IMG/VR virus record: IMGVR_UViG_3300020219_000029
Span: 1 to 38,971 of that record
Origin: a virus
Reading direction: 5' to 3' (one strand)
DNA length: 38,971 nt
Below the pieces are notes generated by a model. That model saw nothing but the letters and a program-made list of their open reading frames with translations. It did no database searches and was not told where the DNA came from. A program made the position numbers and the translations under genes. Shown here piece by piece: positions 29,949 to 38,702 of this stretch. Numbering within the stretch: position 1 is the first letter of the stretch; every line of letters begins with the position of its first letter.

Positions 29949-31694
29949 ATGTCAAACAAACGCAAGAAAAGCAAAACAGAAAAGTGTTGCCGGTGCGAAA
30001 CATCGACACAGCCCCATAGCGATAACACGCAAGTCATCGAACGTGAAGATCAGGCGTGCCGATGTATGCCGTGCTACGTTTGCATCTCCACGAATTTTTA
30101 CGGCACGATATGCGACTATAATCAGGTTGTGCCCTTCACAAAAAGCACACAGTTCGCAGTAACGAGTGGGTACATGTTGTCGCTGACGTGCGGCAGTCGA
30201 ACTATCGACTTATTGATCAAGATGGAGACTGATTCGTATGGCATTTGCGCTCTTGTCTTAATCTCAAACTCGCTGGGTTACATCAAGACAGCATATGAGG
30301 ACACGCGGCTAAAGCACTACTTCGGGCCGTACGATGATGCGTGCCGACTGAACACAATGCACGACATTATCTTTGACGTCGATGATTACATTTTGGGTTC
30401 CGGAACCGTCACTGTTACGAGAGCAGGCTTTCTTGACAGCCCGATGGATATGGCTAAGTGTGGGCCAACGTCTGAGCCATACCAGTGCCTTTGTGGCAGG
30501 GCAGTAATCACGCGAGAGTACACTGATGTTTATGGAAATGCGGCCAGGGAACAGGTTACAGCGTGCTTTAAGGAATTCCCGTATCCATCTACACAATCCG
30601 GATGGATAGCTGACTTTTTAGGCGAGTCGAATGATGTGCAAATTTGGCGTGAGTCTGGAGGTCCAGAAGATCCCGGCAGTCCACTCGTCTTCGGCTTGAC
30701 AGCCCCACACTATTTGCCGGAAACTTTGACGCCACCTGGATCACCACTAAGAACCGTGCGCTGCGTGACGCCATACGATCTGGCTGCAAACATGAACGCT
30801 GAGTGGAGCGTAACACAAGGCCCACAGCCGTACAAAATATCCATACGGGCAGATGACCACTTCCACAAATTCCAGTGCTGCAAATGCTGGGTTGACTGCC
30901 TGTGCGTATCGGTGCAAACAGACCAGGCAACCGGGTGCATCGGACGAGGTGTCGTGTGCATGTCTCCGCCAGATCCGTATAGCCCGCAGGACAGAGTATG
31001 GACCTATAGTATTGCCTGCGGCACTGGGTATCCAGTCACAGGAACGATTAAGCTAGTCTGCAAATGCGATGACTCTCTGCCGCACCTTGAATTTGATGGA
31101 GACACGCTCAACACAATTGCCGTTGAGTGCCCGCTGTTCAATGTGCCAGAGTTCCCGAATTCGGCGATCTCATATACCCGAGTTGACGGTACTACAATAA
31201 CTGTCAAGGGACTGCCTTGCGGCACGCAATGCACAAGCGTTGACTGGCCATGCTGTCCAGGCACGGAATTCAAGGATGTCATCTATTTAACACTGATCAG
31301 CATGAATGCGTTGTGTGCGTGTATTAACGGGCAGGTTGTACCGATGCTATTGGTCAACGAGATCGACGGCAGGGTGTATTACAAAGCAATCTGGAAAATG
31401 CCATGCGTCGTTGAATTTCAACGGCCGGAAATAGTAAGGACATACACATTTTCCACTGACTGTGCAGCAGGTGGAGCATCACCGTTTGGAGTTATCACGA
31501 TTCGTTATACCCAGTCCGACTCGCCCGGAATAAATTTCGGTCCGTGGATTTACGACGCCATCACAAGTTATGAAAGCCCGTGCGATCCTCTTTATCTGAG
31601 GTATAGGGCCAACGGCGATGGTCAGGGTGCGTGGGTCCGTTGTGAGGACGACGTACAAGATCCGACAGATGTTGAGATGGAGCTTACATCATGA
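29949..31694 (+). CDS. Large Cys-rich protein, likely virion surface
   Basis: A 581-residue protein with about 37 Cys (over 6%), many in pairs or clusters (CCRCET, CRCMPCYVC, CCKCWVDCLC, WPCCPG). It has no signal peptide. Such density suggests either many zinc sites or a disulfide-stabilised extracellular structure. Its place among tail-tip genes suggests an adhesin or spike part. The N-terminal 12 residues are strongly basic. It overlaps the next gene by 4 bases (ATGA). I do not recognise a family. Confidence 0.55.
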   Translation: MSNKRKKSKTEKCCRCETSTQPHSDNTQVIEREDQACRCMPCYVCISTNFYGTICDYNQVVPFTKSTQFAVTSGYMLSLTCGSRTIDLLIKMETDSYGICALVLISNSLGYIKTAYEDTRLKHYFGPYDDACRLNTMHDIIFDVDDYILGSGTVTVTRAGFLDSPMDMAKCGPTSEPYQCLCGRAVITREYTDVYGNAAREQVTACFKEFPYPSTQSGWIADFLGESNDVQIWRESGGPEDPGSPLVFGLTAPHYLPETLTPPGSPLRTVRCVTPYDLAANMNAEWSVTQGPQPYKISIRADDHFHKFQCCKCWVDCLCVSVQTDQATGCIGRGVVCMSPPDPYSPQDRVWTYSIACGTGYPVTGTIKLVCKCDDSLPHLEFDGDTLNTIAVECPLFNVPEFPNSAISYTRVDGTTITVKGLPCGTQCTSVDWPCCPGTEFKDVIYLTLISMNALCACINGQVVPMLLVNEIDGRVYYKAIWKMPCVVEFQRPEIVRTYTFSTDCAAGGASPFGVITIRYTQSDSPGINFGPWIYDAITSYESPCDPLYLRYRANGDGQGAWVRCEDDVQDPTDVEMELTS

Positions 31695-33160
31695 GCGAAT
31701 CGGCAACCATACGTCCGCTCTCTGGCAGGATGCTTCAGATAGTTTCCGGACTGACGGAACTCAGTTCGCGTGACGTACAAAAATACCGCGAATTGATGGA
31801 GCGACAAGGGCACGCGCTGCCTGAACTGAAAGTCAACGTTCCAGTTGTGCGGCACCATGCAACAGGACAATCCCGAGTAAGCAGTTCGACTTCATTTGAA
31901 AGAGTCGGTACAGCACTTAAATCGCGTATTGAAGGCTTACTGTCTATTAAAGCCACGAACGCAACGTGTGGATGCCAGACACTCGCCACCGAAATGGACC
32001 GCTGGGGTATTACTGGATGCGAATCACGGCGGGATCACATCGTGGGGCAACTCATGGAGAAAGCGGATATGTTAGGCGTGTCGTTATCAAAAGCGACAGT
32101 AGCATACGTGAGAGGTGTCGGGATCGTCGCGGCAGCGGGGGCCGCTTCGACTTTAGTGGGGGACTGGTGGAGTGGTAAAGACGTGGAGCAGGAGGCGAAA
32201 CGTGCAGGGGCAAACTGGCTGCTGACCCGAGCAATTGAAGACGTGCGGAGTCAACTGTCTCGCGGGAAACCAGGATACTTCGCAGTCGGTGCGCAACCGG
32301 CCAGATTCATCACCTCTGCCCAGTTCCAGCACGACATCAAAGCGCTGCTAGCTAAAGTGCCCTCAGACATCACAGCTATTGCCGGAGTGGCAAGATCCGG
32401 CTTGAGTGTCGCAACCATGCTGGCTATGTACCTGCAGTTGCCAATGATCACGATCCGTCAGACAATGAATGACATCGTGCCCACCGGAAACGGATGGCGG
32501 CTAGGTGGTTCCCGTCACGTAGATCCGGCTGGAAAAATTCTTGTTGTCGATGACACGGTCATGACGGGAAACAGCCTCAAGGCTATCCGCCCTCTTGTGA
32601 CTGCTCAGCTCGGGAATGCTGTCTACGCTGCCGTTTACGTGAACCCAACTGCGAGCCTAAAGCCTGACATCTGGGCAGTCGATCTACCGTGGCCGCACAT
32701 CCTTGAATGGAACATTTTCAACTCGGTTCTGTCGCCTTCCGTCGCCGTGGACTTCGACGGCATCTTGTGCCACGACTGTCGCCCAGAGCAGGATGACGAC
32801 GGAGAAAAGTATCTGGATTTCGTCCGCAACGCTCCTCCGCTTTATGTGCCGCGCAAAAGCCCGATTCCACTGATCGTTACGGCAAGAATCGAGCGTTATC
32901 GACACGACACGGAAGCATGGCTCCGGCGCTACGGTATTCAGTGGAAGACGCTAGTCATGCACCCAGCGGCGACGTTGCATCAAAGAAACCAGACAGACAT
33001 TGCGGCCTATAAGGCATCGCATTATCAAGCATGGGCCGCGCAGCACCGAGCGTCGCCGGGTCCGGTTATGTTTTTCGAATCTGACGATCGGCAGGCACAA
33101 CGCATTGCACAGATATCTGGTAGGATGGTAATTTGCCCCCACACCGCAGGAGTGTATTGA
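31691..33160 (+). CDS. Phosphoribosyltransferase-HAD fusion protein
   Basis: A 489-residue fusion. Residues 1-200 are unassigned, with a CGC...C pair (93-110) and a hydrophobic stretch (139-158) that may touch membrane. Residues 225-325 hold a type I phosphoribosyltransferase with the PRPP-binding loop VVDDTVMTG (285-293). Residues 350-489 form a HAD-like domain: DFDG (Asp 354 and Asp 356), VTAR (396-399) and ESDD (463-466). The pair of activities suggests handling of a phosphorylated sugar or nucleotide, perhaps for host manipulation or virion modification. It lies in the tail gene cluster and overlaps both neighbours. Confidence 0.75.
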   Translation: MSESATIRPLSGRMLQIVSGLTELSSRDVQKYRELMERQGHALPELKVNVPVVRHHATGQSRVSSSTSFERVGTALKSRIEGLLSIKATNATCGCQTLATEMDRWGITGCESRRDHIVGQLMEKADMLGVSLSKATVAYVRGVGIVAAAGAASTLVGDWWSGKDVEQEAKRAGANWLLTRAIEDVRSQLSRGKPGYFAVGAQPARFITSAQFQHDIKALLAKVPSDITAIAGVARSGLSVATMLAMYLQLPMITIRQTMNDIVPTGNGWRLGGSRHVDPAGKILVVDDTVMTGNSLKAIRPLVTAQLGNAVYAAVYVNPTASLKPDIWAVDLPWPHILEWNIFNSVLSPSVAVDFDGILCHDCRPEQDDDGEKYLDFVRNAPPLYVPRKSPIPLIVTARIERYRHDTEAWLRRYGIQWKTLVMHPAATLHQRNQTDIAAYKASHYQAWAAQHRASPGPVMFFESDDRQAQRIAQISGRMVICPHTAGVY

Positions 33161-33708
33161 TGGACCGTCAACAGGTCATTGACGCTTGTTATCTCGTCCC
33201 AGGGCAGACATGGCCAACTGAACTCGGATGGCTGTATGACGAGCTACGACACAGCAAGACACACGCGGAGATCGGCACGTTCTGTGGCAGGTCATTGCTG
33301 GCCAGTTGTGGTGGAATGTGGCCCGGATCGGTTGTGTACTCGATCGACGATATGAGCGAGTGGCCAAACCCTGAGTGGGTGGATGCAGTTCGTGGAGCGA
33401 CAATGCGACTGATCCCGGCTGGTGTTACTGTACATTTCCTGAGGATGAATTCGATAGACGCCGCCCGTGAGTTGCGCGGCGTCAAATTCGATTCCATATT
33501 CATCGACGGCTGTCATGAGTACGCAGAATGCGGGGCAGACATCCAAGCGTGGTCATCACTTGTGCGACCCGGCGGATTGATTTGCGGGCATGACTACTGG
33601 CCAGCAGATGCTGGCGTGATGGACGCGGTCAACAAATTCGTGCCGGACTTCAAATGTTTCAGTGGGACTCGAATTTGGTGGACAACCGTGGTTGTCCCAA
33701 AGGCGTGA
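33160..33708 (+). CDS. Class I SAM-dependent methyltransferase (Methyltransf_24 type)
   Basis: A 182-residue protein. EIGTFCGRSLLA near residue 36 is the SAM-binding loop; FDSIFIDGCHEYAECGADI and LVRPGGLICGHDYW are the classic Methyltransf_24 segments, in which Asp/His residues of the IDG-x-H region sit at the active site. Substrate is probably a small molecule, sugar or glycan rather than DNA (no NPPY motif). It overlaps the phosphoribosyltransferase-HAD gene by one base, so the two may act in one pathway. Confidence 0.82.
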   Translation: MDRQQVIDACYLVPGQTWPTELGWLYDELRHSKTHAEIGTFCGRSLLASCGGMWPGSVVYSIDDMSEWPNPEWVDAVRGATMRLIPAGVTVHFLRMNSIDAARELRGVKFDSIFIDGCHEYAECGADIQAWSSLVRPGGLICGHDYWPADAGVMDAVNKFVPDFKCFSGTRIWWTTVVVPKA

Positions 33709-33747
33709 AGTTGTCGTTCCTGATTTGGATTTATGGAGGGCTGAGAG

Positions 33748-33951
33748 ATGATTCCTGAGATTGTAGTGTCTGGAATTGAAAACACTGGCGTCAAATGCGG
33801 CGCGTGGTCCGTTGATCGCCTCGTCTATTCGTGTGATGGCATAAGGCCTGCAGTAAACAAAAACTGCTTCATTCGGGCGTGCGAATTGCAGCCTGGTAAA
33901 TGGGGCGTCTCAATTTTTGATGAGGTGCAATTTATTGTGGTGGATGCGTGA
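33748..33951 (+). CDS. Small unknown protein
   Basis: A 67-residue, beta-prone protein with three Cys and no clear motif. It has a strong ribosome site (GGAGGG) before ATG 33748 and is the last + strand gene before a convergent - strand gene. Function unknown. Confidence 0.5.
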   Translation: MIPEIVVSGIENTGVKCGAWSVDRLVYSCDGIRPAVNKNCFIRACELQPGKWGVSIFDEVQFIVVDA

Positions 33952-33956
33952 TTTCG

Positions 33957-34193
33957 TTATTTCACGTCGCGAAATGAGTCGATTATGTACATCGCATCAC
34001 GCCTAATCGTGTTCATGTCAAAGCGTATCTCTCGGACGAATTGAGACGATGTGGTTTCTTGTTGCCGATCGACGTCAGGCATGAAAGCACTGCGAAAACC
34101 GGCATTGAATTCGCTTGCAATCGGAATAGTGGAATGGTTTAAAAGACAGGCGGCTACAAGTGCAGCGACAGATATTGCAATGAATTTCTTCAT
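33957..34193 (-). CDS. Predicted lipoprotein or secreted protein (antisense gene)
   Basis: The only credible - strand gene: 78 residues, starting MKKFIAISVAALVAACLLN. This is a typical signal peptide with a lipobox-like LVAAC (Cys 16), so the mature product would be a small lipoprotein of about 62 residues on the cell envelope. Start at 34193 has GAGAAA upstream on its strand. Such lone, opposite-strand lipoprotein genes in late regions are often morons expressed to block superinfection. That role is inferred, not shown. Confidence 0.5.
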   Translation of the reverse strand: MKKFIAISVAALVAACLLNHSTIPIASEFNAGFRSAFMPDVDRQQETTSSQFVREIRFDMNTIRRDAMYIIDSFRDVK

Positions 34194-34359
34194 GTGTTTC
34201 TCGTGGGTTAAAGGGCATGTGTATCAAGCAATGGTAGCATACAGACAATGCTCTACCAATCACAATCCACAATGGTTTCAGCGGTTTGATGAAACAAAAA
34301 CGAAGCAATAAGCAAGCCCGCGACGATCATTTTGCCTCGCTTCGTCGGCACAACTCTCA

Positions 34360-34406
34360 AAACTGCTTACCAGCAAGCACTTTCGCCTGAAGATTTTGTG
34401 GCGTAA
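34360..34406 (+). repeat. Dispersed hairpin element, copy 2
   Basis: Nearly identical to 14725-14770, with the same TGCTT(ACCAGC)AAGCA hairpin and the same GAAGATTTTGTGGCGTAA end, one base longer in the middle. It lies 15 bases before promoter-like copy 10. The rest of the gap from 34194 holds no clear gene, only the upstream region of the antisense gene and a weak CGACGA/TCGTCG inverted repeat. Confidence 0.85.
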
Positions 34407-34420
34407 CTTTTCGGCATGGT

Positions 34421-34441
34421 CGTATATATCACTTTCTGACG
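34421..34441 (+). promoter_or_regulatory. Promoter-like motif, copy 10
   Basis: CGTATATATCA followed by TGACG at the same spacing as copies 1, 8 and 9. It lies 88 bases before ATG 34509 and probably drives the membrane protein and fibre genes. Confidence 0.5.
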
Positions 34442-34508
34442 TGATACGGTATAGATGGGCGCTACAGAGCATTGCGTCATGCCACAGGAACCTGTGAGAG
34501 GTGAGTCG

Positions 34509-34958
34509 ATGACAGAAGAAAATGAAGAAGCCAAGTCACCGTGGTGGATCACCACGATCAACAGGCTGGGACTGCCAACAGCCTTGCTCTGTGTCATTCT
34601 TTTCATGTTGTGGCGTGGCGGAGTATGGGTGGCGGATCATGTGGCAATCCCTATTGTCAGCAAGCAGATTGAGTTCATCAACAGCGCGTCAAAAACCAAT
34701 GAAGAGATGGCGAAAATGACCGCTGAAATCAGAGACACCATGAAGCAACAGCAATTGCACGGTGATAATGCCACCCGTGAGCTACAGAAACTGTCAGTGA
34801 GCGTGGATGAGAACCAGATCCAGGCGGAAGGTCGGCGGAAATTGTTAGAAGTTTCTGCAGAGTACGATCAAAAGAATTTGGAAACCTTGAAGTCGATTGA
34901 CCAGACACTGAAAAGTCAGCAACTGGTCCTTCATTCTTTAAACAAGCACGAACAATAA
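34509..34958 (+). CDS. Single-span membrane protein with coiled coil
   Basis: A 149-residue protein: short acidic N-terminus, one membrane span (about residues 17-38, LPTALLCVILFMLWRGGVWV), then a long charged coiled coil (FINSASKTNEEMAKMTAEI to the end). The architecture recalls inner-membrane spanins or holin accessory proteins, which act in lysis, but there is no adjacent endolysin or outer spanin. ATG 34509 is chosen for AGAGGTGAG upstream; the ATG at 34455 lacks a site. Confidence 0.6.
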   Translation: MTEENEEAKSPWWITTINRLGLPTALLCVILFMLWRGGVWVADHVAIPIVSKQIEFINSASKTNEEMAKMTAEIRDTMKQQQLHGDNATRELQKLSVSVDENQIQAEGRRKLLEVSAEYDQKNLETLKSIDQTLKSQQLVLHSLNKHEQ

Positions 34959-35028
34959 TTCGACTCCGAAACGTATGAGCAGAGTTGTCTGGTCTCAGAC
35001 TGTGATCGCTAAGTAAGGCTGGTAATTC

Positions 35029-38000
35029 ATGCCGACAACAGCCCTCCCGTACACCGCGATCGTCGCTCAATTCGGCAGCGACGTAACAGGTGATGTCTAC
35101 TACAGAAGCGCAGCAGGCATCCTTGCTCGCCTGGGGATTGGTACGGCTGGTCAGGTTATCGGGATTTCTGGTGGGTTGCCAGCATGGGTGACCGTCGCTG
35201 GCTCTGGTGACATGATTCTGGCGGCAATTCAATCTGTTACAGGATTAAAGACGTTCGACACGTCCAGACTGGCGGTCAAGGGATCAGGCAGTGGCGTCAC
35301 AGCGATTGCGTCTGCTAATGCGTCTGTTACCGATTACGTGGCAACGCTCAAGGCTGCGACAGGCACGATTGCTTACATCGCTGACATTACCGGCACAAAC
35401 TCAGGCACCAATACAGGTGACCAGTTCGTGTTCGGCACGATCGCTATTGCCGGCGAGTCTAACGTGGTGGCGGATCAGGCGGGGGATACGCTCACTCTGG
35501 TTGCTGGGTCAAACATCACGCTCACTACGAATGCGGCGACAGATACGATCACGATTTCATCCGCTGGCGGCGGTGTGTCGGATGGCGATAAGGGCGACAT
35601 CACCGTTTCTTCGTCAGGCGCGGTATGGACGATCGACGCGGCGACGATCACGCTTGCCAAGATGGCCAATGTGGCTACGTCAACAGTCTTTTATCGCAAG
35701 ACGTCTGCGACAGGCGTGCCTGAAGTACAAACACTTGCAACACTGAAAACAGATCTTGGTCTGACCGGCACAAACTCAGGCGACCAGGATCTGAGTACAT
35801 ACGCCACAACGTCAGCAGTTGCAGCGGCGTATCAGCCATTGGATTCAGACCTGACTGTGATTGCGAGTCTCACGGCGACGTCAGATAACTTCCTGCAGTC
35901 AAAGGCGGGTGCGTGGGCGTCACGCACGATTGCTCAGGTGAAGACGGATCTGGGTTTGACGGGCACAAATAGCGGAGATCAGACATCGATCGTCGGCATC
36001 ACTGGCACGAAGGCTCAATTTGATACGGCTGTTACTGATGGAAACATCCTCTACGTTGGTGATGCGCCTACGGCCCACAATCACGTTGGCAGCGAAATAA
36101 CAAGTGGTACAGTAGATCCAGTACGGCTCGGTTCGGGTGCGTCGATCACAACGAAGTTTCTGCGTGGCGATTCGACATGGCAAACAATCTCTGGCGGCGG
36201 CGATGCTTTAACGGCGAGTAATCTATCGCAGTTTGCCGCGACGACATCGCTGCAGTTGCTTGGCGTAATGTCGGACGAAACTGGCACAGGTGCTTTGGTG
36301 TTCGCAACTTCGCCAACCTTCGTCACTCCGATTCTCGGTACTCCGACAAGCGGTGTTGCGACGAACTTAACAGGTACGGCAGCAGGTCTGACGGCAGGTT
36401 CCGTAACGACCAACGCTAATCTCACCGGACACGTGACAAGCACGGGTAATGCGGCTGTACTTGGCGCGTTCACAAAGGCGCAACTAGATACTGCTGTTTC
36501 GGACGGCAATGTTTTGTATGTTGGTGACGTAACAACAAATGCAACGCACACTGGAGACGCGACAGGCTCTGGTGCGTTAACAGTCGTTCGGTTGAACGGC
36601 ACGTCGCTGGCTGGCTTGGCAACAGGATTACTGCGGAACACGACATCGACAGGTGTTCCGAGCATCGCTGTCAACTCAGACCTGCCGGCGATGTCTGCGA
36701 CTGTCGGAGGTGCTGTGCCGACACCGCCGAATAATACGACGACGTTTTTGCGTGGTGATGGTACTTTTGCGACGCCTGCTGGTAGCGGCGATATGGTTTT
36801 GGCGAATACACAGACTGTAACTGGCGCAAAGACTTTCAATAACACGCGACTATTTCTCAGAAACGTGGCGGATACCTTCAGTGGATCATTCGTAAACACG
36901 AATACAGCAGATCGTGTTTACACACTGAAAGATGCGGCGGGCACTCTCGCGTTTACGACGGACATCACTGGTACTAATTCCGGTACAAATACTGGTGACA
37001 ATGCGGTGAATTCGCAGTATTCGGGTTTGATAAGCAACGCCACACACACGGGCGATGTGACAGGCGCGACTGCACTGACAATCTCGGCTGGTGTCGTAAC
37101 AAATGCGATGCTTGCGGGTTCGATTGATCTGACAACTAAAGTGACAGGCTCATTGCCGGTCGCCAATGGTGGCACAGGGCGAGCGACGTCCACGACAGCC
37201 TTTGCACTGATCGCAGCAGGCACAACAGCGACAGGTGTGCATCAGTCGCTGGCTGCTGGCGCGACAACGGAAATCTTGGTTGGTGGCGGAGCGTCAGCAT
37301 TGCCGGTCTGGACCACGGCCACGGGATCTGGCACACCAGTCCGGGCAACTTCCCCAAGTCTAGTCACACCATTACTTGGAACGCCAACCAGCGGAAACCT
37401 GGCAAACTGCACATTCCCGACACTCAATCAATCCACGAGCGGCAGTGCGGCAACACTCACGACGCCTCGGACGATTGGCGGAGTAGCGTTTGATGGGTCG
37501 GCAGCGATCGTGCCACAAACGATCCAGTCCGTAAACGAAGCGGCAGACACCACGTGTTTTTTGCTGTTCATATCAGCGTCAGGATCGCAGTCGCTACAGC
37601 CGCTTAACAACACGGCACTGACGTTCAACTCAAGTACCAGCGAGTTGGGGGCGACGAGTTTAGCGACGTCGCAAATCACTCTGAGTGGAAACATTTCCTC
37701 AGCAGCCTGGACAACGTCAGGAGTGCGAATTAAAGGTGTCTCAGCAACCTTTACTGACACGACTTCATCAGGCACGGTTGCAACAGCTTACACGAACGTC
37801 TACGGAGGCAACACGATTGCGGCATCTGCCGCTACCACATTCACGAACTATGTGACGGCGTATTTTCAGGAACCAGTAGCCGGAACAAATGTCACGCTCA
37901 CAAATAGGTGGGCGATTGGTGCTGACTCTCTTCGGGTTGGCACGAGCAACCAGTTTACTGTGACGCTTGCGGGAGTGGCTACGTTTGCAGCAGCGGTGTC

Positions 38001-38334
38001 AATCACGAAATCCGTGTATCACACCAACACGACAGGCACACCGTCTGGAACGACACAGACTATTGATTGGACACAGGGAAACTGGCAAACTCTAGATCTT
38101 GGGTCAGCGTCAGGTGCAGTCACGCTGACATTTACTGCACCGACAGGACCGGCGAACTTGACGCTGAAATTGGTTCAGGGAGCGACGGCCAGAAACATCA
38201 CATGGCCAGCGTCTGTTAAGTGGGATTCAATTGGTGCGCCAATATGGGGAAGTGACACGAGTAAGACGAGAATCATTTCGTTTGCATGGGATGGCACGAA
38301 CTATTTCGGCTTACCATCAGACACATTTACTTAG
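35029..38334 (+). CDS. Tail fibre / receptor-binding protein
   Basis: A 1101-residue protein rich in Gly, Thr, Ser and Ala with few charged residues. It contains recurring short motifs: LTGTNSGDQ (twice), ITGTNSGTNTGD (twice), LGTPTSG (twice), NATHTGD (twice), DGN-x-LYVGD (twice). These are hallmarks of repetitive trimeric phage fibres. The N-terminus probably anchors to the tail; the last 120 residues (WQTLDLGSASGAVTLTFTAP onward) look like a beta-sandwich tip that could bind the receptor. The internal repeats may recombine and change fibre length. Ribosome site AAGGCTGG. Confidence 0.8.
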   Translation: MPTTALPYTAIVAQFGSDVTGDVYYRSAAGILARLGIGTAGQVIGISGGLPAWVTVAGSGDMILAAIQSVTGLKTFDTSRLAVKGSGSGVTAIASANASVTDYVATLKAATGTIAYIADITGTNSGTNTGDQFVFGTIAIAGESNVVADQAGDTLTLVAGSNITLTTNAATDTITISSAGGGVSDGDKGDITVSSSGAVWTIDAATITLAKMANVATSTVFYRKTSATGVPEVQTLATLKTDLGLTGTNSGDQDLSTYATTSAVAAAYQPLDSDLTVIASLTATSDNFLQSKAGAWASRTIAQVKTDLGLTGTNSGDQTSIVGITGTKAQFDTAVTDGNILYVGDAPTAHNHVGSEITSGTVDPVRLGSGASITTKFLRGDSTWQTISGGGDALTASNLSQFAATTSLQLLGVMSDETGTGALVFATSPTFVTPILGTPTSGVATNLTGTAAGLTAGSVTTNANLTGHVTSTGNAAVLGAFTKAQLDTAVSDGNVLYVGDVTTNATHTGDATGSGALTVVRLNGTSLAGLATGLLRNTTSTGVPSIAVNSDLPAMSATVGGAVPTPPNNTTTFLRGDGTFATPAGSGDMVLANTQTVTGAKTFNNTRLFLRNVADTFSGSFVNTNTADRVYTLKDAAGTLAFTTDITGTNSGTNTGDNAVNSQYSGLISNATHTGDVTGATALTISAGVVTNAMLAGSIDLTTKVTGSLPVANGGTGRATSTTAFALIAAGTTATGVHQSLAAGATTEILVGGGASALPVWTTATGSGTPVRATSPSLVTPLLGTPTSGNLANCTFPTLNQSTSGSAATLTTPRTIGGVAFDGSAAIVPQTIQSVNEAADTTCFLLFISASGSQSLQPLNNTALTFNSSTSELGATSLATSQITLSGNISSAAWTTSGVRIKGVSATFTDTTSSGTVATAYTNVYGGNTIAASAATTFTNYVTAYFQEPVAGTNVTLTNRWAIGADSLRVGTSNQFTVTLAGVATFAAAVSITKSVYHTNTTGTPSGTTQTIDWTQGNWQTLDLGSASGAVTLTFTAPTGPANLTLKLVQGATARNITWPASVKWDSIGAPIWGSDTSKTRIISFAWDGTNYFGLPSDTFT

Positions 38335-38443
38335 GCGAGGGCAGACGTAGCTCGCAACCGATAAATGTGCGAGGAGCGTCGGGTGTTCCCGGACACCCAT
38401 ATCATTCCGGGTTTCAATCACTCATTAAAAAAAGGACAAGGCT

Positions 38444-38701
38444 ATGCCGTGGACGATTGATTTTCAACAAGACACCGAAACGAAAGGGACAGGCACGGCG
38501 ACCACCAGTTACGTTGGTGAAAATGCCGACGCAGGTATAGCGTTTTCAATGTCGTCTCGGCTCGATGAAAACGACGCGGCAAGCATCGATGCCTTTCTCA
38601 CAAAAGCTATCGACATGCTGGTAAAGCAGCGGTTGGCTAAAGTGGAAAAGAGCGCCGTGATCGTTAAGTTGACACTACTCCTAAACGCAAAGACCGCATA
38701 A
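38444..38701 (+). CDS. Small protein downstream of the fibre
   Basis: An 85-residue protein: a polar, beta-prone first half and a helical second half (IDAFLTKAIDMLVKQRLAKV). It has a strong AAAAGGA ribosome site and precedes the next gene by one base. It could be a fibre assembly factor or a small structural protein. The 109-base gap before it contains a GGGTGT/ACACCC hairpin without a T-run. Confidence 0.5.
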   Translation: MPWTIDFQQDTETKGTGTATTSYVGENADAGIAFSMSSRLDENDAASIDAFLTKAIDMLVKQRLAKVEKSAVIVKLTLLLNAKTA

Positions 38702-38702
38702 C

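Noticed and set aside
36081-36899. Long - strand open frame of 272 codons opposite the fibre gene
   Set aside because: A shadow of the low-complexity fibre sequence; no ribosome site or protein-like motif.
38381-38398. GGGTGT/ACACCC hairpin after the fibre gene as a terminator
   Set aside because: Short stem and no following T-run.
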